Shown: positions 13,801-25,876 of the stretch, piece after piece
Layout of the letters: each line of letters begins with the position of its first letter
How positions within the stretch are numbered: position 1 is the first letter of the stretch
NCBI GenBank assembly: GCA_032164295.1
Contig: JAJHTX010000006.1
Location: 2,418,001 to 2,482,000, forward strand
DNA length: 64,000 bases
Source of the DNA: Inonotus obliquus
Lineage: Eukaryota > Basidiomycota > Agaricomycetes > Hymenochaetales > Hymenochaetaceae
Reading direction: 5' to 3'
The notes under the pieces: generated by a model
Databases searched by the model: none
What the model was told of the DNA's origin: nothing
The model's input: only the letters and a program-made list of their open reading frames with translations
Made by a program: the position numbers and the translations under genes

Positions 13801-14289
13801 CGGCGCGCCGGATACTGGATAAAGAAGTCGTATCTAGTGCTTGAATTTGGCGTGCTCTAGAAGGAACAAGTGCGGGAAGTGAGATAACTTGTGCCATGGA
13901 TGTGAGCACGTATAAAGAGTTGCTGGCATTCTTCCCTAGACGGGCGGGATGCGCCAACAACGAGTTTTTCCTATCTGTTGCATCAAGGCAAGAATAAAGT
14001 GAAGGGAGACCTTACAGTCGCCGGCGGGAAGACAGCGCTCCAAGGGATTACGAGAGAACCTCCTTCGAATTCCAAATTTAGCATGTAATCAAATTAGCGC
14101 CTGGGTACCAAACTTAAACACGAGACAAGAAACCACGCCAGATGCAATTGTATGTCACTAGTACATGCGATAAGAAATGAGATGGGCAAACGTGTGAGGC
14201 ATGTTCCGCAATGTGGATGGCTGACAAGATACGAGTAGGAGTAAAAAAAACGAAAGCCGCATTGCCAGCGCTGGCGGTCCCTTTGATAA
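10850..14289. other. gene-poor stretch downstream of WOPR copy 2
   Basis: About 3.4 kb with short frames only (130 codons or less). I recognise no domain, tRNA or repeat family. A T-run lies at about 12172-12180. The frames at 11741-12136 and 10989-11297 have no splice-consistent extension. It contains the 3' ends of the flanking convergent genes. Confidence 0.4.
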
Positions 14290-15453
14290 TCACCATTCAA
14301 ATTCGCTGAAAGAGAGGTCACAAAATATCGTGAGCACTAGTCAAGCTGACAACGTAAAATGGAACCACAAACCAAGTGCACTTGGCGAATAAGTAGTCCT
14401 TGCTGTTAATATGAATCATTCCATCCTTAAGAACGCATTTCCATTTATTCTTGACGCGTGCAACCTGCATGGTGTTATACGAAGTCAGCACCTCACATCT
14501 CGGTTCTTTTACACGAAAAAAAGAGGAAGGAGCGAAGCGAGACAAGGAGGGCTTACCTTATCATAGGTACAAAACACAATGTCCGTTTCTCCAAGAGCAA
14601 CTTCTTGGTCTTCCTCTTCTCCATCTGAGTCCGAATCATCTAGATCAGAGTTGATCTCCTCAGAATCTGGAACAGTCCCTTGACTTTGAGTTGGCTGTGG
14701 TAAGGAAGGGTGCAAAGAACGAGGCGGTGCGTATGACTGAGGTGGAGAAGATGAATCGGAACCCGAAGATGAAGGACCATCAACTTGCGGGATACGATTC
14801 TGGGAGGGTGTTTGCCCATTGTTACCGGGAGTTGCACTCTGAGAGTAACCAGGGCGTGCTGGTATATTCGGCGATGCAGTACTATAATGATGCTGTATGC
14901 CTGTTGGAATGGATGGACGGGGCGCCGGCAGCGTCGGCCCAGGCAAGGTTGGGATGTACGTAGGTAAATTGTTTGGTAGAGGGAACCGATTTTCAACTGG
15001 CTCCGTCTTTACACTTGGTTGTGGCGGAGCGGGGGCGTATTGAGGATACGCAGCATGCACTTGAGGCTGCAGCGAAGGGTGAGGAAGATGAGGAGGATAG
15101 TTGTGCTGAGGTGCATTTTGTTGCGATGGAAGCGCCGTAGGTGGCTCGAATTCTGCTACATGTGATGCGACGACTTTGTTCTCCCATCTCTGCAATCAAA
15201 TGAATAAGCCCAATGAATAACACAACTCTCGATAACCTTTGGTGTTTAAAGCACGCCATGTATACTCACGCACTGTAAGTCGCTCAGAACATCCTCGTTG
15301 ATACCGTAGTCGTCAAAGTCGCCCTTTATGCTGGCAATCACATCGTCGATGATGGCTCGATAAATCGAAGGCTCAATACGACAGACTCTAGTGTTACCAG
15401 CTGCACTATTCCACGAAGAACAGTGTTCAGCTTACCACAATTTTATTGGACAT
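14290..15453 (-). CDS. TOA1: transcription initiation factor IIA large (alpha/beta) subunit
   Basis: TFIIA stabilises TBP on the TATA box in RNA polymerase II preinitiation complexes. Five exons on the minus strand join in phase: 15453-15436, 15371-15270, 15189-14557, 14464-14373 and 14305-14290, giving 286 aa. The N-terminus reads MSNKIV then PSIYRAIIDDVIASI, DYGINEDVLSDLQ and RWENKV, the four-helix-bundle half. The middle (about residues 55-215) is Pro/Gln/Ser-rich linker. An acidic stretch, SDLDDSDSDGEEED, precedes the C-terminal beta-barrel: DIVFCTYDK, KNKWKCVLKDGMIHINSKDY and the family's characteristic EFEW at the very end. The first exon is only 18 coding bases. The acidic stretch and both conserved ends are intact, so the gene looks functional. 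It is divergent from the MCY1-like gene. Confidence 0.93.
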
Positions 15454-15690
15454 TGCGCGCGACGCCGACCTCGACAGTGGCGACGATACGGCGGGGACGC
15501 GTTGGTGATGGGAAGAAGCGAAGACGTGGCCTTTTATACCTCATTACCTCTCGGGTGTAACCACGGTCAAGCCAATTTTGGAAGATTTATTCCCACGCAC
15601 GGTCCAGCAGGGCTGACATCATGACCATTATTGTTGTATTTTTGTGATAATCCACTCACAGACTCACAGAAGGGACCAAAGTTCAAAGTT
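15454..15690. promoter_or_regulatory. shared divergent promoter of TFIIA large subunit and MCY1-like gene
   Basis: Only 237 bp separate the two start codons, so both promoters must lie here or overlap the 5' exons. I see no clear TATA box. A CpG-rich patch (GCGCGCGACGCCGACC region) sits next to the TFIIA start. Confidence 0.5.
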
Positions 15691-17948
15691 ATGAGCATCC
15701 TAGCTTATTCTTGGCATACCCGAACTCCAGATCTTGCAGGGAGACATATACTTTTTCTTGGTCTATTCATTGGTCTCTCTTTGGGACTGAGCTCGACGAA
15801 ACTGCTCAATCGCTTCGGATCTCGGAAAAAGGCCAAGAGTACGGAACTCTCTGACCTGCCTCCAAGACCAATTGAAGTGCGGGCTGACGAGGTTGTCGAT
15901 GGATTATCTGGTTTGATTGGTAACATAACATCTTAGTAACTATAATGACGGCACTGAGCGACTGTAGGGAAAACACATCTTGTCCGGATAAACTCCCTCA
16001 GTGATGCTCTAGGAGTAGAAATCCTTGGAAAGGCAGAGGTACGCTTCAAGCATTCTGAACATCTCCTTTGACCCCGTGATAGACATAGGAGCAGTTTCTC
16101 AATCCTGGTGGAAGTGTCAAGGATCGCGTTGCATTGAGAAGTAGTACCGTTCGTCTTGCATCAGAGAATCATCTAATTCTCAGTGCCTAGTTATCGAGGA
16201 TGCCGAAAGCGACGGGCTCCTCCATCCACACACGGGGTCCAGAATATTCGAAGGGACAGTGGGATCGACAGGGATCTCAATTGCAATGGTAGCCCGCGCT
16301 CGGTAGTAGTTTTACCTCCTCATTTATTCGTTACCAATTTACCGACTAAACTCCTTGCTCCAGAGGATATGAAACAAGTAAGGGGTCAAATTTAACACAA
16401 TGGGGGGTTTATTCACCGGTAAATTATCTTTTTTAGCAATCATAATGCCTGATGATGTTGCCGAAGAGAAAGTCAAGGCTCTACATGCACTCGGCGCCGA
16501 AGTCGAGAGAGTCCGACCTGCGAGCATAGTAGACAAGAAGCAGGTTCGTCGTGTTCCCAGGCTCCTGGTCTAGTTATTTTCCTGAATGCTTTTCTTTAGT
16601 TTGTTGTTAGTTGTCCAGTAGCAACACGGCGTTTCTCACAAAACCTGACTGGAGAGTGACAGAACCTAGCAAAGCAGCGTGCTCGGGACTTCGGAAGGAC
16701 TGACGTCGTAGAGACTCTCAAATCGTCTTCTGACTCCATTGATCCTTCGTCATCCACCACGTCAGCAGTCGTTGTTACTTCCACCGCGAATGAGTCCGAA
16801 ATGAAACGTTACTCTGATGCACTTGAAACGCGACCCAGAGGTTTCTTCGCTGATCAGTTCGAGGTGAGCGTCATTTTCATCGTTCTATAGGTCATGACAC
16901 ATTATTGACGTGGATTCTCCTTCAGAACAACAGTAACTTCAAAGCGCATTATGAGGGTACGGGTCCAGAGATCTGGAGGCAGACCAACGGAAAAATCGCT
17001 GCGTTCGTATCTGGAGCAGGTTGTATCAATTTTCTTCATTGTCACCGTCAACTTGACAGAATCTGACGCATGAGTCTCTACCAGGCACTGGCGGGACAAT
17101 AGCCGGAGTAGGTAGATATCTCAAAGATATGGACGAGGACATCCTCGTCGTTCTGAGTGATCCCGAGGGGTCTGGCTTACACAACAAGGCGAGCAAAGTT
17201 CATTTTGCAGTAGTGTTTCGCTGAGGGTTTACCAGGTCAAGTACGGAGTGATGTACGACTCTAAGGAAAGGGAGGGAACGAAACGGCGACATCAAGTGGA
17301 TACTGTCGTCGAAGGGATGTAAGCTCCTCATCTACATTCCCGCTTGCTAGGATCATTGAATCTTGCATGCTCTTCAGAGGCATCAACCGCCTGACCAACA
17401 ACTTCGACCTCGCAATTCCGATTATCGACGATGGTTTTCGGTGAACAGCAATCTTTTCTTCATCTGAACTATATTAACATTTCCTCGACCTATTCTCAGA
17501 ATAACTGATGCTGAAGCGGTAGCCATGTCTCGCTACCTCATGCTGAACGACGGTTTCTTCCTCGGATCTAGTAGTGCTTGTAACGTTTTCGCTTGTGTCA
17601 AGCTTGCTAAGAAAATGGGTTGGTCTAATGGCGAGCGTATTGTAACGATCCTGTAAGTCGATCCTGCGATTATTCTCAGTGCACCATCTTCTGACCTGGG
17701 ATCTGTGACAACGTAATTTAAGCTGCGACTCAGGTTCTCGTCATTATTCAAAGGTAAGTCGTCCACTCTTATTAGCCATTTGAGCTCATCTGACATCATC
17801 ATATTCATTACTCCCACCAGTTCTGGTGAGTCCTCGCCACAGCCTTGATGTTTCTTACTAAGAAACTCACCACAGGAACGACGACTACCTCCGTAAGGCC
17901 GGAATTCCAATTGACACAAAAATAGTCCAGAATGCACTGAACGCGTAG
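15691..17948 (+). CDS. membrane-anchored cysteine-synthase-like PLP enzyme (MCY1/YGR012W type)
   Basis: Fold-type II PLP enzyme of the cysteine synthase family. Yeast Mcy1 is its mitochondrial membrane relative; the true substrate is uncertain. Sixteen exons join in phase to 463 aa: 15691-15919, 15968-16038, 16095-16140, 16191-16302, 16364-16377, 16437-16543, 16600-16605, 16663-16863, 16926-17019, 17085-17188, 17236-17318, 17378-17440, 17500-17652, 17723-17753, 17821-17825 and 17876-17948. Residues ~19-35 form a hydrophobic anchor followed by [12 protein letters not shown] holds the PLP lysine (about K109). EGTVGSTG replaces the usual SGNTG, as in the Mcy1 subgroup. [15 protein letters not shown] is the phosphate loop. 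GFFLGSSSA follows. Exons of 14, 6 and 5 bases encode GYET, FV and FW. The 17189-17235 intron appears to start with GC. IGKTHL replaces the common IGNTPL. The gene is convergent with ADA2, 147 bp apart. Confidence 0.88.
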
Positions 17949-18095
17949 AAGAAATAATATGAAAGGGCCTAAAGCGAATAAAAACATCTAAAGGTACAAA
18001 TAGAAAACGAGGCAAATTTCCTCATAAAAAACACACACTGAGAAATAAAAATTAATCACAGATATGCCGGGAAGAAAAGAGGTTGGAAGGTCTTG

Positions 18096-20639
18096 TCAGC
18101 CCTGCGTCCAGGGTGGTACAGGATTGTTATGTATGAGGAGTGATGATTCTTTTCCAGGCGATGGATTGGGAGGAATAAAGGGAGGATAAGAAGTCCGTGG
18201 AGTGGCGAAGGTGGAGTGGGAGGACCCAGATAGAGAAGACTGGGTCAATGAAGGTGTTGAGCCATTTACAGTAGATGCACTAACAAACATACTTCTCAGC
18301 GAATGAAACGACATTCAAACGCGTGAAAGAGAAACCACTCACGGAGTTTCAGCATTGTTTGCTTGTTCCCTCTCCTCTATTGGCGCAGCCTTCAAATACC
18401 CTGCACGATGAAGGAAGTCCCAAACGCGACTTGTCTTGTTTACATCTATCTTAAGTAACTCCCTTGCCTCACGTCGGCGAAGTTGTCCTCCACGTCGAGC
18501 GTACTCGCGCACGAGAGTTTCTTTCATAGCGAGATAAGGTTTCGGCATAATACGAAGTTGCGAGCAAAGCAGTTGTTCAGCAGGTGTAAGGAGGTGGAAT
18601 GCGGGACTGTTAGCAAGGTTGAGTGGTGCGGCTATAGCATCACATAGATGAGTCAGCTCAGGTACTGAAGAGCAAAAGGATATGACATACGTTGTTTTCG
18701 AATGAATGACGAAGTCGCGCCAGACCCAGGCGCATTTGAACGAATAGGCGCTTCCACTTCCTTCGCGCCTTCTGAGTCTTGAATCGAACCCACGCTAGCT
18801 TGTCGGCGAGGATCGGGTCCCAAGGAACCACGATTGCTCCCGACACGTAGTTGTAATCGGTCGTACGACGTAGCTGCCAGGTTGGTTTTTGCTTGAGCCT
18901 GAAACACGATGAGAATTAAATGTGGAACGAAGGTAAAGAGAAAAAGAACATACCCGTTTTTGAACATCCATCTCATATCGCTCAATGTCCGTAACCGTCC
19001 TCAAACCCATTCGTCGGTAAAACTGGAGCTCTTGTATTCTTTTTCGAAGAATAGAGTCCCCTATAGGGAACGCATGAGTCGTGAAAAAGCCGTAGAACGA
19101 GAGACGACGAACAGATGATCCCGTCAACAAACTGGTCATAGTCCTCCGCAGATTGGAGCTTTGCCAGAGGCTTCAGTCGTTGAGCGATATCTTTCTCCTC
19201 CTTCGGACGCTTTTTCTCCAAGGCTTGCATCTGAACATCAGAGGAAGGAGATGAGCATCCAAAGCAGGACGGTTTCAGTTCATATGAAACGCACCTTTTT
19301 GTACTCTAGCAAACCACGGTCAAACATGATCGCCTTGTTTTCCAGCCGCTTCTCAATACGTTGATTATACATCGCCAGAAGCGATAGCTTGAAATTGATA
19401 GAGTCACGTGTCTCGTAGGGTGGTGGCAAGACGGGCTCCTCAGTTTCTCCTCCCTCCCCTTGAGCGTCCTTTCCATCCTTTCCCTCCTCCTTGGGTAGTT
19501 TTTCCCTCCTCACCTCTGCGTGTCCATTTGCGATGTCATAGCCATTGATAAGAGAAGTCATGACATCTACACTGTCGGTGCTTTGCTCCCTACCATCAGG
19601 AGCAATGAGCCCTTTCCCTCTTTCCCTCCCTCTTCGTCGATCTTCTTCCAGCTTGGCACGAGCCTGAACATCCACGTCACTCGTATCTAAAGGCATTTCA
19701 TCCCCGCCATACTCGCGTACTACTCCGAATTCAAGATCCTTAACAAGGTCCTCCGCATCGTTGTCAATCTCATGTTCAAATTCGAGGCGCCCAGGAAGGA
19801 ATGTGGCCACGTCGTGGACACCAGGGGCGGAAGTCGGAGCAGGTACGGGCTTCGAGCTGGCTACAGCAGCAGTCATAGCGGATATCCGTCTTCGCTTTCG
19901 CTCGTGAAACATTGATGGGTCGACGTCAAAGGAAAGGTCCATTCTCTGCGGAAGCAAAAAATGGAGGTTCAGCGCGAAGCTAGGGAAGAGCCAGAAAATA
20001 CGCACAGGTAAGGGCCAATTTGGAGAGTTGATGTATACATTACGATAATGGTCTTCGACTTCCTCCTTTGTCCGTGTTCCAACATGCTTTGCTATCTCCT
20101 GCCAATTTCCGAGTCCTTGTAATGCGATGCCTTCGATAAGGAGAAGTTCCCTAAACCAGCCCATCAGGATGATCAACGCGAGGACAAGTCAGAAACAAAA
20201 CCCACTCGTCTGCTCCCCAGTCCTCAGCGAAGATGGGATATGAATGCAATTCCTACGGGAAGCGGAGTGTTATGAACGATTTAGAGGACGAGCTAGTTCA
20301 CTTACGACTACCCGGTAGGCATGTCCACGTTTATGCGACTTGAACTCCTTTCCAGCACAGAAACATGACGGACAGATATCAATACCATCATCAGCTTCAC
20401 ATACGGGATCGGCACATTTGAAGTGTATTGAATGCGTTAAATCGCGTGAACACGAGTCGCAGTGAACAGGTACGTTGACCGCTATTAAATCAAAAGTTAC
20501 GTAAGCGCCCAAGTCGAGGAATATAAGTAAGGCGCGGACTGGCATCGCGAGACGCGACAGAGTAACCCCCCAGGAAGGAGCGAGAACGTACCCTGTATTT
20601 CGTCTGGAAGTAGCGTCCGTTTCCGCTGCGTGATGGTCA
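18096..20639 (-). CDS. ADA2: transcriptional adaptor ADA2 (SAGA/ADA complex)
   Basis: Ada2 links the Gcn5 acetyltransferase to SAGA and stimulates histone acetylation in the nucleus. Ten minus-strand exons join in phase: 20639-20591, 20481-20306, 20252-20206, 20150-20006, 19945-19295, 19230-19113, 19060-18954, 18898-18691, 18631-18343 and 18279-18096, giving 657 aa. A ZZ zinc finger at about residues 22-70 has VHCDSC, DGIDICPSCF and HKRGHAYRV. The SANT domain follows with WGADEELLLIEG, LGNWQEIAKHVG and EEVEDHYRNVY. The middle contains LLAMYNQRIEKR and RKRIQELQFYRRMGL, both standard for Ada2. The C-terminal SWIRM domain lies at about 500-595, with LTPAEQLLCSQLRI, MPKPYLAMKE and DVNKTSRVWDFL. 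A Ser/Pro-rich tail of about 60 residues follows SWIRM. All diagnostic blocks are intact. Confidence 0.95.
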
Positions 20640-21226
20640 TCGCCCGCCACGACCGCCCTTTGTCTCAACTGAGGACAAAACTTGTGCAATAGCCCGATTC
20701 TTCCACGTGATATCCGGCCTCCGTATATCGATCTTCTCCTCTCTTCACGCTAATGAGCGCAGAATGCAGCAAAATCACGGAAAGCTAGTCGTTGAGGGTC
20801 GTCGTCGTCACCGTTTTCCCACGATAAAAACTGTGGTTTTCGGTGGCCTGAGCCTTCCGGGTCAGTTGTGAGATGTGCGGTGGTGGCTGAGGATTACGTT
20901 GAGCCGTGAGTCGTGGTGAATGAGGAAACGATTCAATGTGCGTTGTTGAGCGCAGTCGTCGTCGGTATCGTGGCCATCGACGTCGGACGTGTGGACGTGA
21001 TTGGAAACCCTTTTCGGCATTCACGCGAGTTTACGTAACGTGCCGAAGCATTCCGCGATTTGTCATACGCCGTATTGTATGTCTTGTGATCGATCTTGTT
21101 CACATCGCTCATACCTCTCCGAAGAAACATATCCATTATCACAGACTATCCATCCACAATGGTATCATTAGCAGAATGTCATCAGAATGGTACATGAGTG
21201 TCGTAAGAAGTGTTCATCCGTTCGTT
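20640..21226. other. intergenic spacer, ADA2 promoter side
   Basis: About 590 bp between the ADA2 start codon and the phosphatase stop codon; both genes are on the minus strand, so this is the ADA2 upstream region. No recognised gene. It is rich in CGTCGT and GTCGTC trinucleotides near 20790-21000. Confidence 0.5.
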
Positions 21227-21812
21227 TCATAGAGAGTGCCTCTTCTGTCGTAGCTCCTTTTCCCAGTTACGAAGTGTCTTTTCGAACCCACTGTTGGGCT
21301 TGACACATAACCTCTTGCTCCTCACGGCTGCAAGAGCCTCATCGTATCCCATGCCTTCTTCCCGCATAAGGTAGGCTACGACGATTGCTGCGCTGCGCGA
21401 GATACCCTGACGAGTGGTTGTTTGTCAATATCGATGAAGATGGTGGACACGGGAATGTCCTTACCTGCTGACAGTGCACAAGGACATTGTTACCCTTCTC
21501 GAGATTCTCAGCGATGCATCGACAAGAAGCATCAAGAAACGGTTTCAAGTTCACCCGCGAACTGTCTGCTATGGGAATCCTATGCGCCCTTCTACCGTTC
21601 GAAGGTGGAACCATCATCATCTCGCTGTCGATAACCGAAATGATCTGACGAATGTTGTGACTATCGAGGAGTTCTTGGTCGACACTCGCGAGCCAAGAGC
21701 CAATGTAAAGTGCTCCCCGGTTCTTTCGCTCATCCGCAGGTAGAACTTCGTTGATCGGCATGCACATCGCCGTTGCGACTGCGGGGTCAATCTCGTCGAA
21801 ACGGATCATCAT
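21227..21812 (-). CDS. dual-specificity protein phosphatase (small DUSP)
   Basis: Predicted cysteine-based phosphatase acting on Tyr and Ser/Thr phosphate. Two exons join in phase: 21812-21465 and 21406-21227, giving 175 aa. The conserved start [12 protein letters not shown] is followed by IRQIISVID. The intron falls inside the P-loop: exon 1 ends NVLVHCQQ and exon 2 begins [14 protein letters not shown]. This restores HCxxGxxR, with catalytic Cys at about 114 and Arg at about 120, followed by Ser. The general acid Asp region is probably RIPIADSS. The protein is little more than a catalytic domain, so the substrate cannot be inferred. Two adjacent ATGs start the frame; the first is used here. 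Confidence 0.88.
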
Positions 21813-24800
21813 CTTCGCGCGTAATTGATATTGATAATAAAAGAGAGTTTGGTGCGATCGTTTGCGGAAATGCGTGCGTGTCGGGATCTCGTGTATCGCC
21901 CTACCAACTGCACGGATTTATTCGCGTAAGCGGGTTTTAGTTACTGTCGTTGGTTCGTGTGAACGTGTGAACGTGGTTTGGATAGGTTGTCAGGGCAAGG
22001 GCTGATAATGATGTCCACGTCTAGGAGATTGTGAACGAGGAAGGGCTTTAAAATGAGATGTCGTGATGAGTTGAGTCGTGGAATTTCGGTGATAGGTAGG
22101 TTCGCATGTCGAAGGCGTATTTATATTGACGGGGAATGCTTCGGAGTTGGCCCCAGTTCGCGGATCGGTAGGTGGAGTAACTGTGGGTCGAGACCTTTGT
22201 ACGCCCATACCGCACAGCACATGTAGGTCCGTCATTGTCTTGGCACCCGAACATCGGTTTTATATCTGATACCGTTATTCTTCTTCACATAGATTGGATT
22301 TCTACAGCTGTTCTTTTCAAGCAGCTCTTCCTCCGTTCATTCATTCAAAACCTCAGCCAACTCTCTTACCTCTTTCTCTCTATGCATGCCTTATCTATAG
22401 GTACGCGTGTCATGTTAAGCCCTTTTACGGAAGTAAAACTGGACTGTGAACTGATTCACAGTCTCACTAGAATCCTTCTCTTCGTTTCCGAGTTTCATTT
22501 TTAACAATAACACTATTTTATCAAAGCCCCTCAAAAAATGGACACATCCGAAGGATACCCTGATGAGTACCGCCTCGCGCACCTCTGGATGATTTTACAC
22601 AATTGAGCTTTTCAGGATTCGCTTTCGCCTGTCTCATTATTCTGATAATTAAATATTAAAATAGAAAATTCCCGTCCTCGCCACCACGTGACTCATCGAG
22701 ACTACGCGATCCTGTTGTTTACATTTATTTACCGATCACATCAAAGACCTTTCCACGTCTAGATCTTCTTTCCAAGTTCTGCATTAGTGGCTATGAGAAA
22801 TATGGTGTTTATTCAAGCAAAGTAAGGCTCCAACTTCAAAGCCCCCACCTCTGTAATCAATTAAAATTGATGCCGTTTCCTGTTCCTGGCACTTCTAGGG
22901 CTCCGTGTGTAACCGTGTGTAACCGTATACGGTGACGGACGGTATATTACGGGCTGACTCAAGGGCGGGTACGGATATGGTGCGTATTTTCGCCTTTTGG
23001 GACCAGGTGTGGGTACGGCCTGTACTTGCAGCATTGATGCGTATACGTCATATACAGTAAGAAGAAAAAACTTGATAAAATTTACCATGTAGTATCCTAC
23101 ACTGGTGCTGTGGAGATCCTGCGCTATCTAATAGCCTTCGACAGGTGATTTAGGCAATGATCTGGTCACTTCTGTATGCCCATGTGTATGCCGTATACGG
23201 ATATTTTTTTGTTAGAATTTAGAACTGGTATGGGTACGGCCCGTAACTTACCATCCTCATATACGGCGCGCCCGTACCCATATATGATGCGGGCCGTACC
23301 CGAACTTTACGGATATGCACGGTGCCCTAGTTGTGATATTACAAGCGAAACAGAGTCTTTCGAGGGTTACTTTAAACATAGCATCAAGGGAGCTCTGGGA
23401 TCAGATGGAGTACAATAGAACCTATTGTTCGTTGTTTGTGCCGTGGAAACCTATAGAATTAATTATGGTCCTACCTAGACTCCGAAATCCCGACCCATTG
23501 GGCGGTGAACCGGCGGGGCCGCACATGGCACAGCCATTCTGACTACATATCCACGCGGGATCAAACTTTCCATGTGACAATGCCCGTTGTAGTACGTCCT
23601 TTTTTTCTTCTCGATTATCATGTCTGATGATCGCCTTTCGAACGCGACTACCAAATGACAATGTTGGGGAGGGACGCCCTGGAAGCCCGGGGTTCCCTAT
23701 TAAGTTGCCTCAGTACTAACGGCATGCTAAATATTCTGATCTGACGGAACGAGAAGCTGATAATCATGTCTGATAGTCACCCTCTCTATCTCTCAAAAAT
23801 AGAGAAATCCACTGTATCATAGAAGAGAGTGTAGTTCTGCTACTCAAGGGACCCAGACAGCCTCTATGACGTTTTCCTTTCCCTGAGGGATTCTGCAGTT
23901 GGTACTTTCCGTCTCCTTTCTATCAGTGCGAGCCCGTGTAACAATTTTAAGTCTGTGCATAGCTCCTGGGCTGACTGGGTTCAGATAACTCCCACGACAC
24001 ATCGTTTTGCTGTGCCTATTTGTGGTCTGGACTACGAAAGTCACAATAGACAGATCGCACGAGATGTGAATGGTATGTCTTTCATTCGCTGGTTCTCTAG
24101 ATGATAGACTACAAATCGTCCCTCCATCTCCCCGTACCCTATAGGGTACTTCTGAATTCGTGGTGATTGAAGTTGAAGTATTACTGGAGGCTACCTATTT
24201 CTGCGGCCGAAGTGTTCTTACTCTGAGGCTCTTATGCGAATGAAGCTCTCCAGATGAATCGCTTGTTGACTTTCCATTCGTACATAATGAGGCCTTGATA
24301 TAAGTTCAATGGGGTGGACCTCAAACTACACGCTCTTTCTCAGTTGCGACAATAGTGTCAAAAAAACCCTGTCTGAGAGAGATTGTGGGTGAAATGGATG
24401 TGGGGGTTGGCAATTCCCATGGATTACGTGGCCAGATTTTTTTCCGGCGGAGTTTAAAGTTTGCCTTAAAATGGTAAGTAGCATCGATCATAGTGTCTCA
24501 CTTCGCATAGAAAGCCTATCGCCGGAGATCTACCACAACCACCTCGCGTATCTCACTGTATCTTGCTCTCCGCAAACTTTGTATGATCTGCATACACCTG
24601 GCTAAACTGGGAACACATCGACTTTTCGGCAAATCCTGTGAGCCTTGTGACTTTTCTTAATTATATATAGCACAAGTAAGCTCTCTGGTACAACTTCGGA
24701 GTTATGGCTGCCACATTAAAAGGTGCCCTCCTTCTCATGCTGTGGAACCCCTATCTCTAAGCTCTCATCTACACGCTGTTGAGTACGTCCAACCATCATG

Positions 24801-24990
24801 TCCAACCATCACCACTAGTACTAATACACATGACTGTCTTCAAGTTGACACTGCCTCGCTCAAGTCCATGCCCCAGAAAGGAACCTATCTCTGTGATCCA
24901 TCTGTCGTGTTGTGCAGCCAAGGACCCCATCCAAGCTTGCGCTGGATAGGCATGGCTGTCGAGGTATGCTAACCCTGGATACGTGCCCGG
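21813..24990. other. gene-poor region with palindromic repeats
   Basis: About 3.2 kb without a recognised gene. Frames are 90 codons or shorter. It includes an unusual concentration of GTATAC/GTACGG motifs at 22880-23325 (listed separately). Beyond that I see nothing I can name. Confidence 0.4.
22880..23325. repeat. cluster of palindromic CCGTATACGG / GGGTACGG motifs
   Basis: CCGTATACGG occurs exactly at 22923-22932 and 23191-23200. GGGTACGG or its complement CCGTACCC recurs at about 23011, 23232, 23272 and 23294, often paired head to head (GGGTACGGCCCGTAA; CGCGCCCGTACCC). Many single-base variants such as GTATACGTCATATAC fill the spaces. This could be a degenerate hairpin-forming repeat or an array of binding sites. 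No open frame explains it. Confidence 0.45.
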
Positions 24991-25019
24991 GGCGGGATTT
25001 GTGTGTACACGTTGCTCTT

Positions 25020-25600
25020 CCCAAATGCCTCCACGAACTGACCGTCCTGAAGATGAAGAATTATCCAGTCTCTCGGCTTGGATTATGATTCGGATTGGAC
25101 CCCCCGGGTCAAGTCTCAGTTGCAGAAGATGGCAGTGACTTTCCACCCCTAACAGCTTCGTCCGATCATCCTCTATCTCGTGCTGATATGCTTGATGGTA
25201 GCGTCGACGGCGACCTTTGGGAGGGTTTTATAGATGACACATAGGTCCTTTAGCCAATCGAGCGACCAGATACGCCCCTTGGTTGTCGACCTCGAAGTTG
25301 ACGCCGCGGACGAGGAATCCCACGAGACGCAACCTGTCAGCGTGACCGCCGTTCCTGAGACTGACAATCACGACTCAGTTAATGATGCACTCAACTGAGA
25401 ACTGATCGGGACGCTCAAAGCCTTTCGCGCGCCTCTGCATCTTCCTTACTCACGTCTCTGGCAGAATCTCAATCCGAGCTCAGACTTTCTTTTCCTGATC
25501 CTCTCAGAATTGACGGACCGCCCACAGTGACTACTTCCATCTACGCTCGCCTTCCGAAGAGGTTCACGCATGCACATGATAGACACTGCCTTGACCTCAC
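25020..25600 (+). pseudogene. possible decayed coding remnant, acidic protein
   Basis: In plus-strand frames the sequence reads like an acidic protein interrupted by stops, for example DFPPLTASSDHP, DMLDGSVDGDLWEGFIDD and LEVDAADEESHETQP. The family is not recognised. It may be a retroelement Gag-like remnant or decayed host gene. The claim rests only on composition. Confidence 0.25.
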
Positions 25601-25876
25601 CGAAGAGTTGCTGTACGATGCAATATCAACGTCGAGCGCTACCGGCAGTGATCCAAAGAAATCTGCACGTCATCCGGCTTGAACTCGACACCACGTCAGC
25701 CCTGTGTTGTTGAGCGGTGGGAGGCCGAAAAACAATTTTGGAATTTCGATGATAATGACGACGACGATGAGCGGGAGTGATTCTCATTTCTGCTGAAACA
25801 CGCAGAGGGACCTGCGACTCCAGCTCCAACACCGACGACTTCACTAAGTGACGAGATGGACAACCACAAGCAGTTA

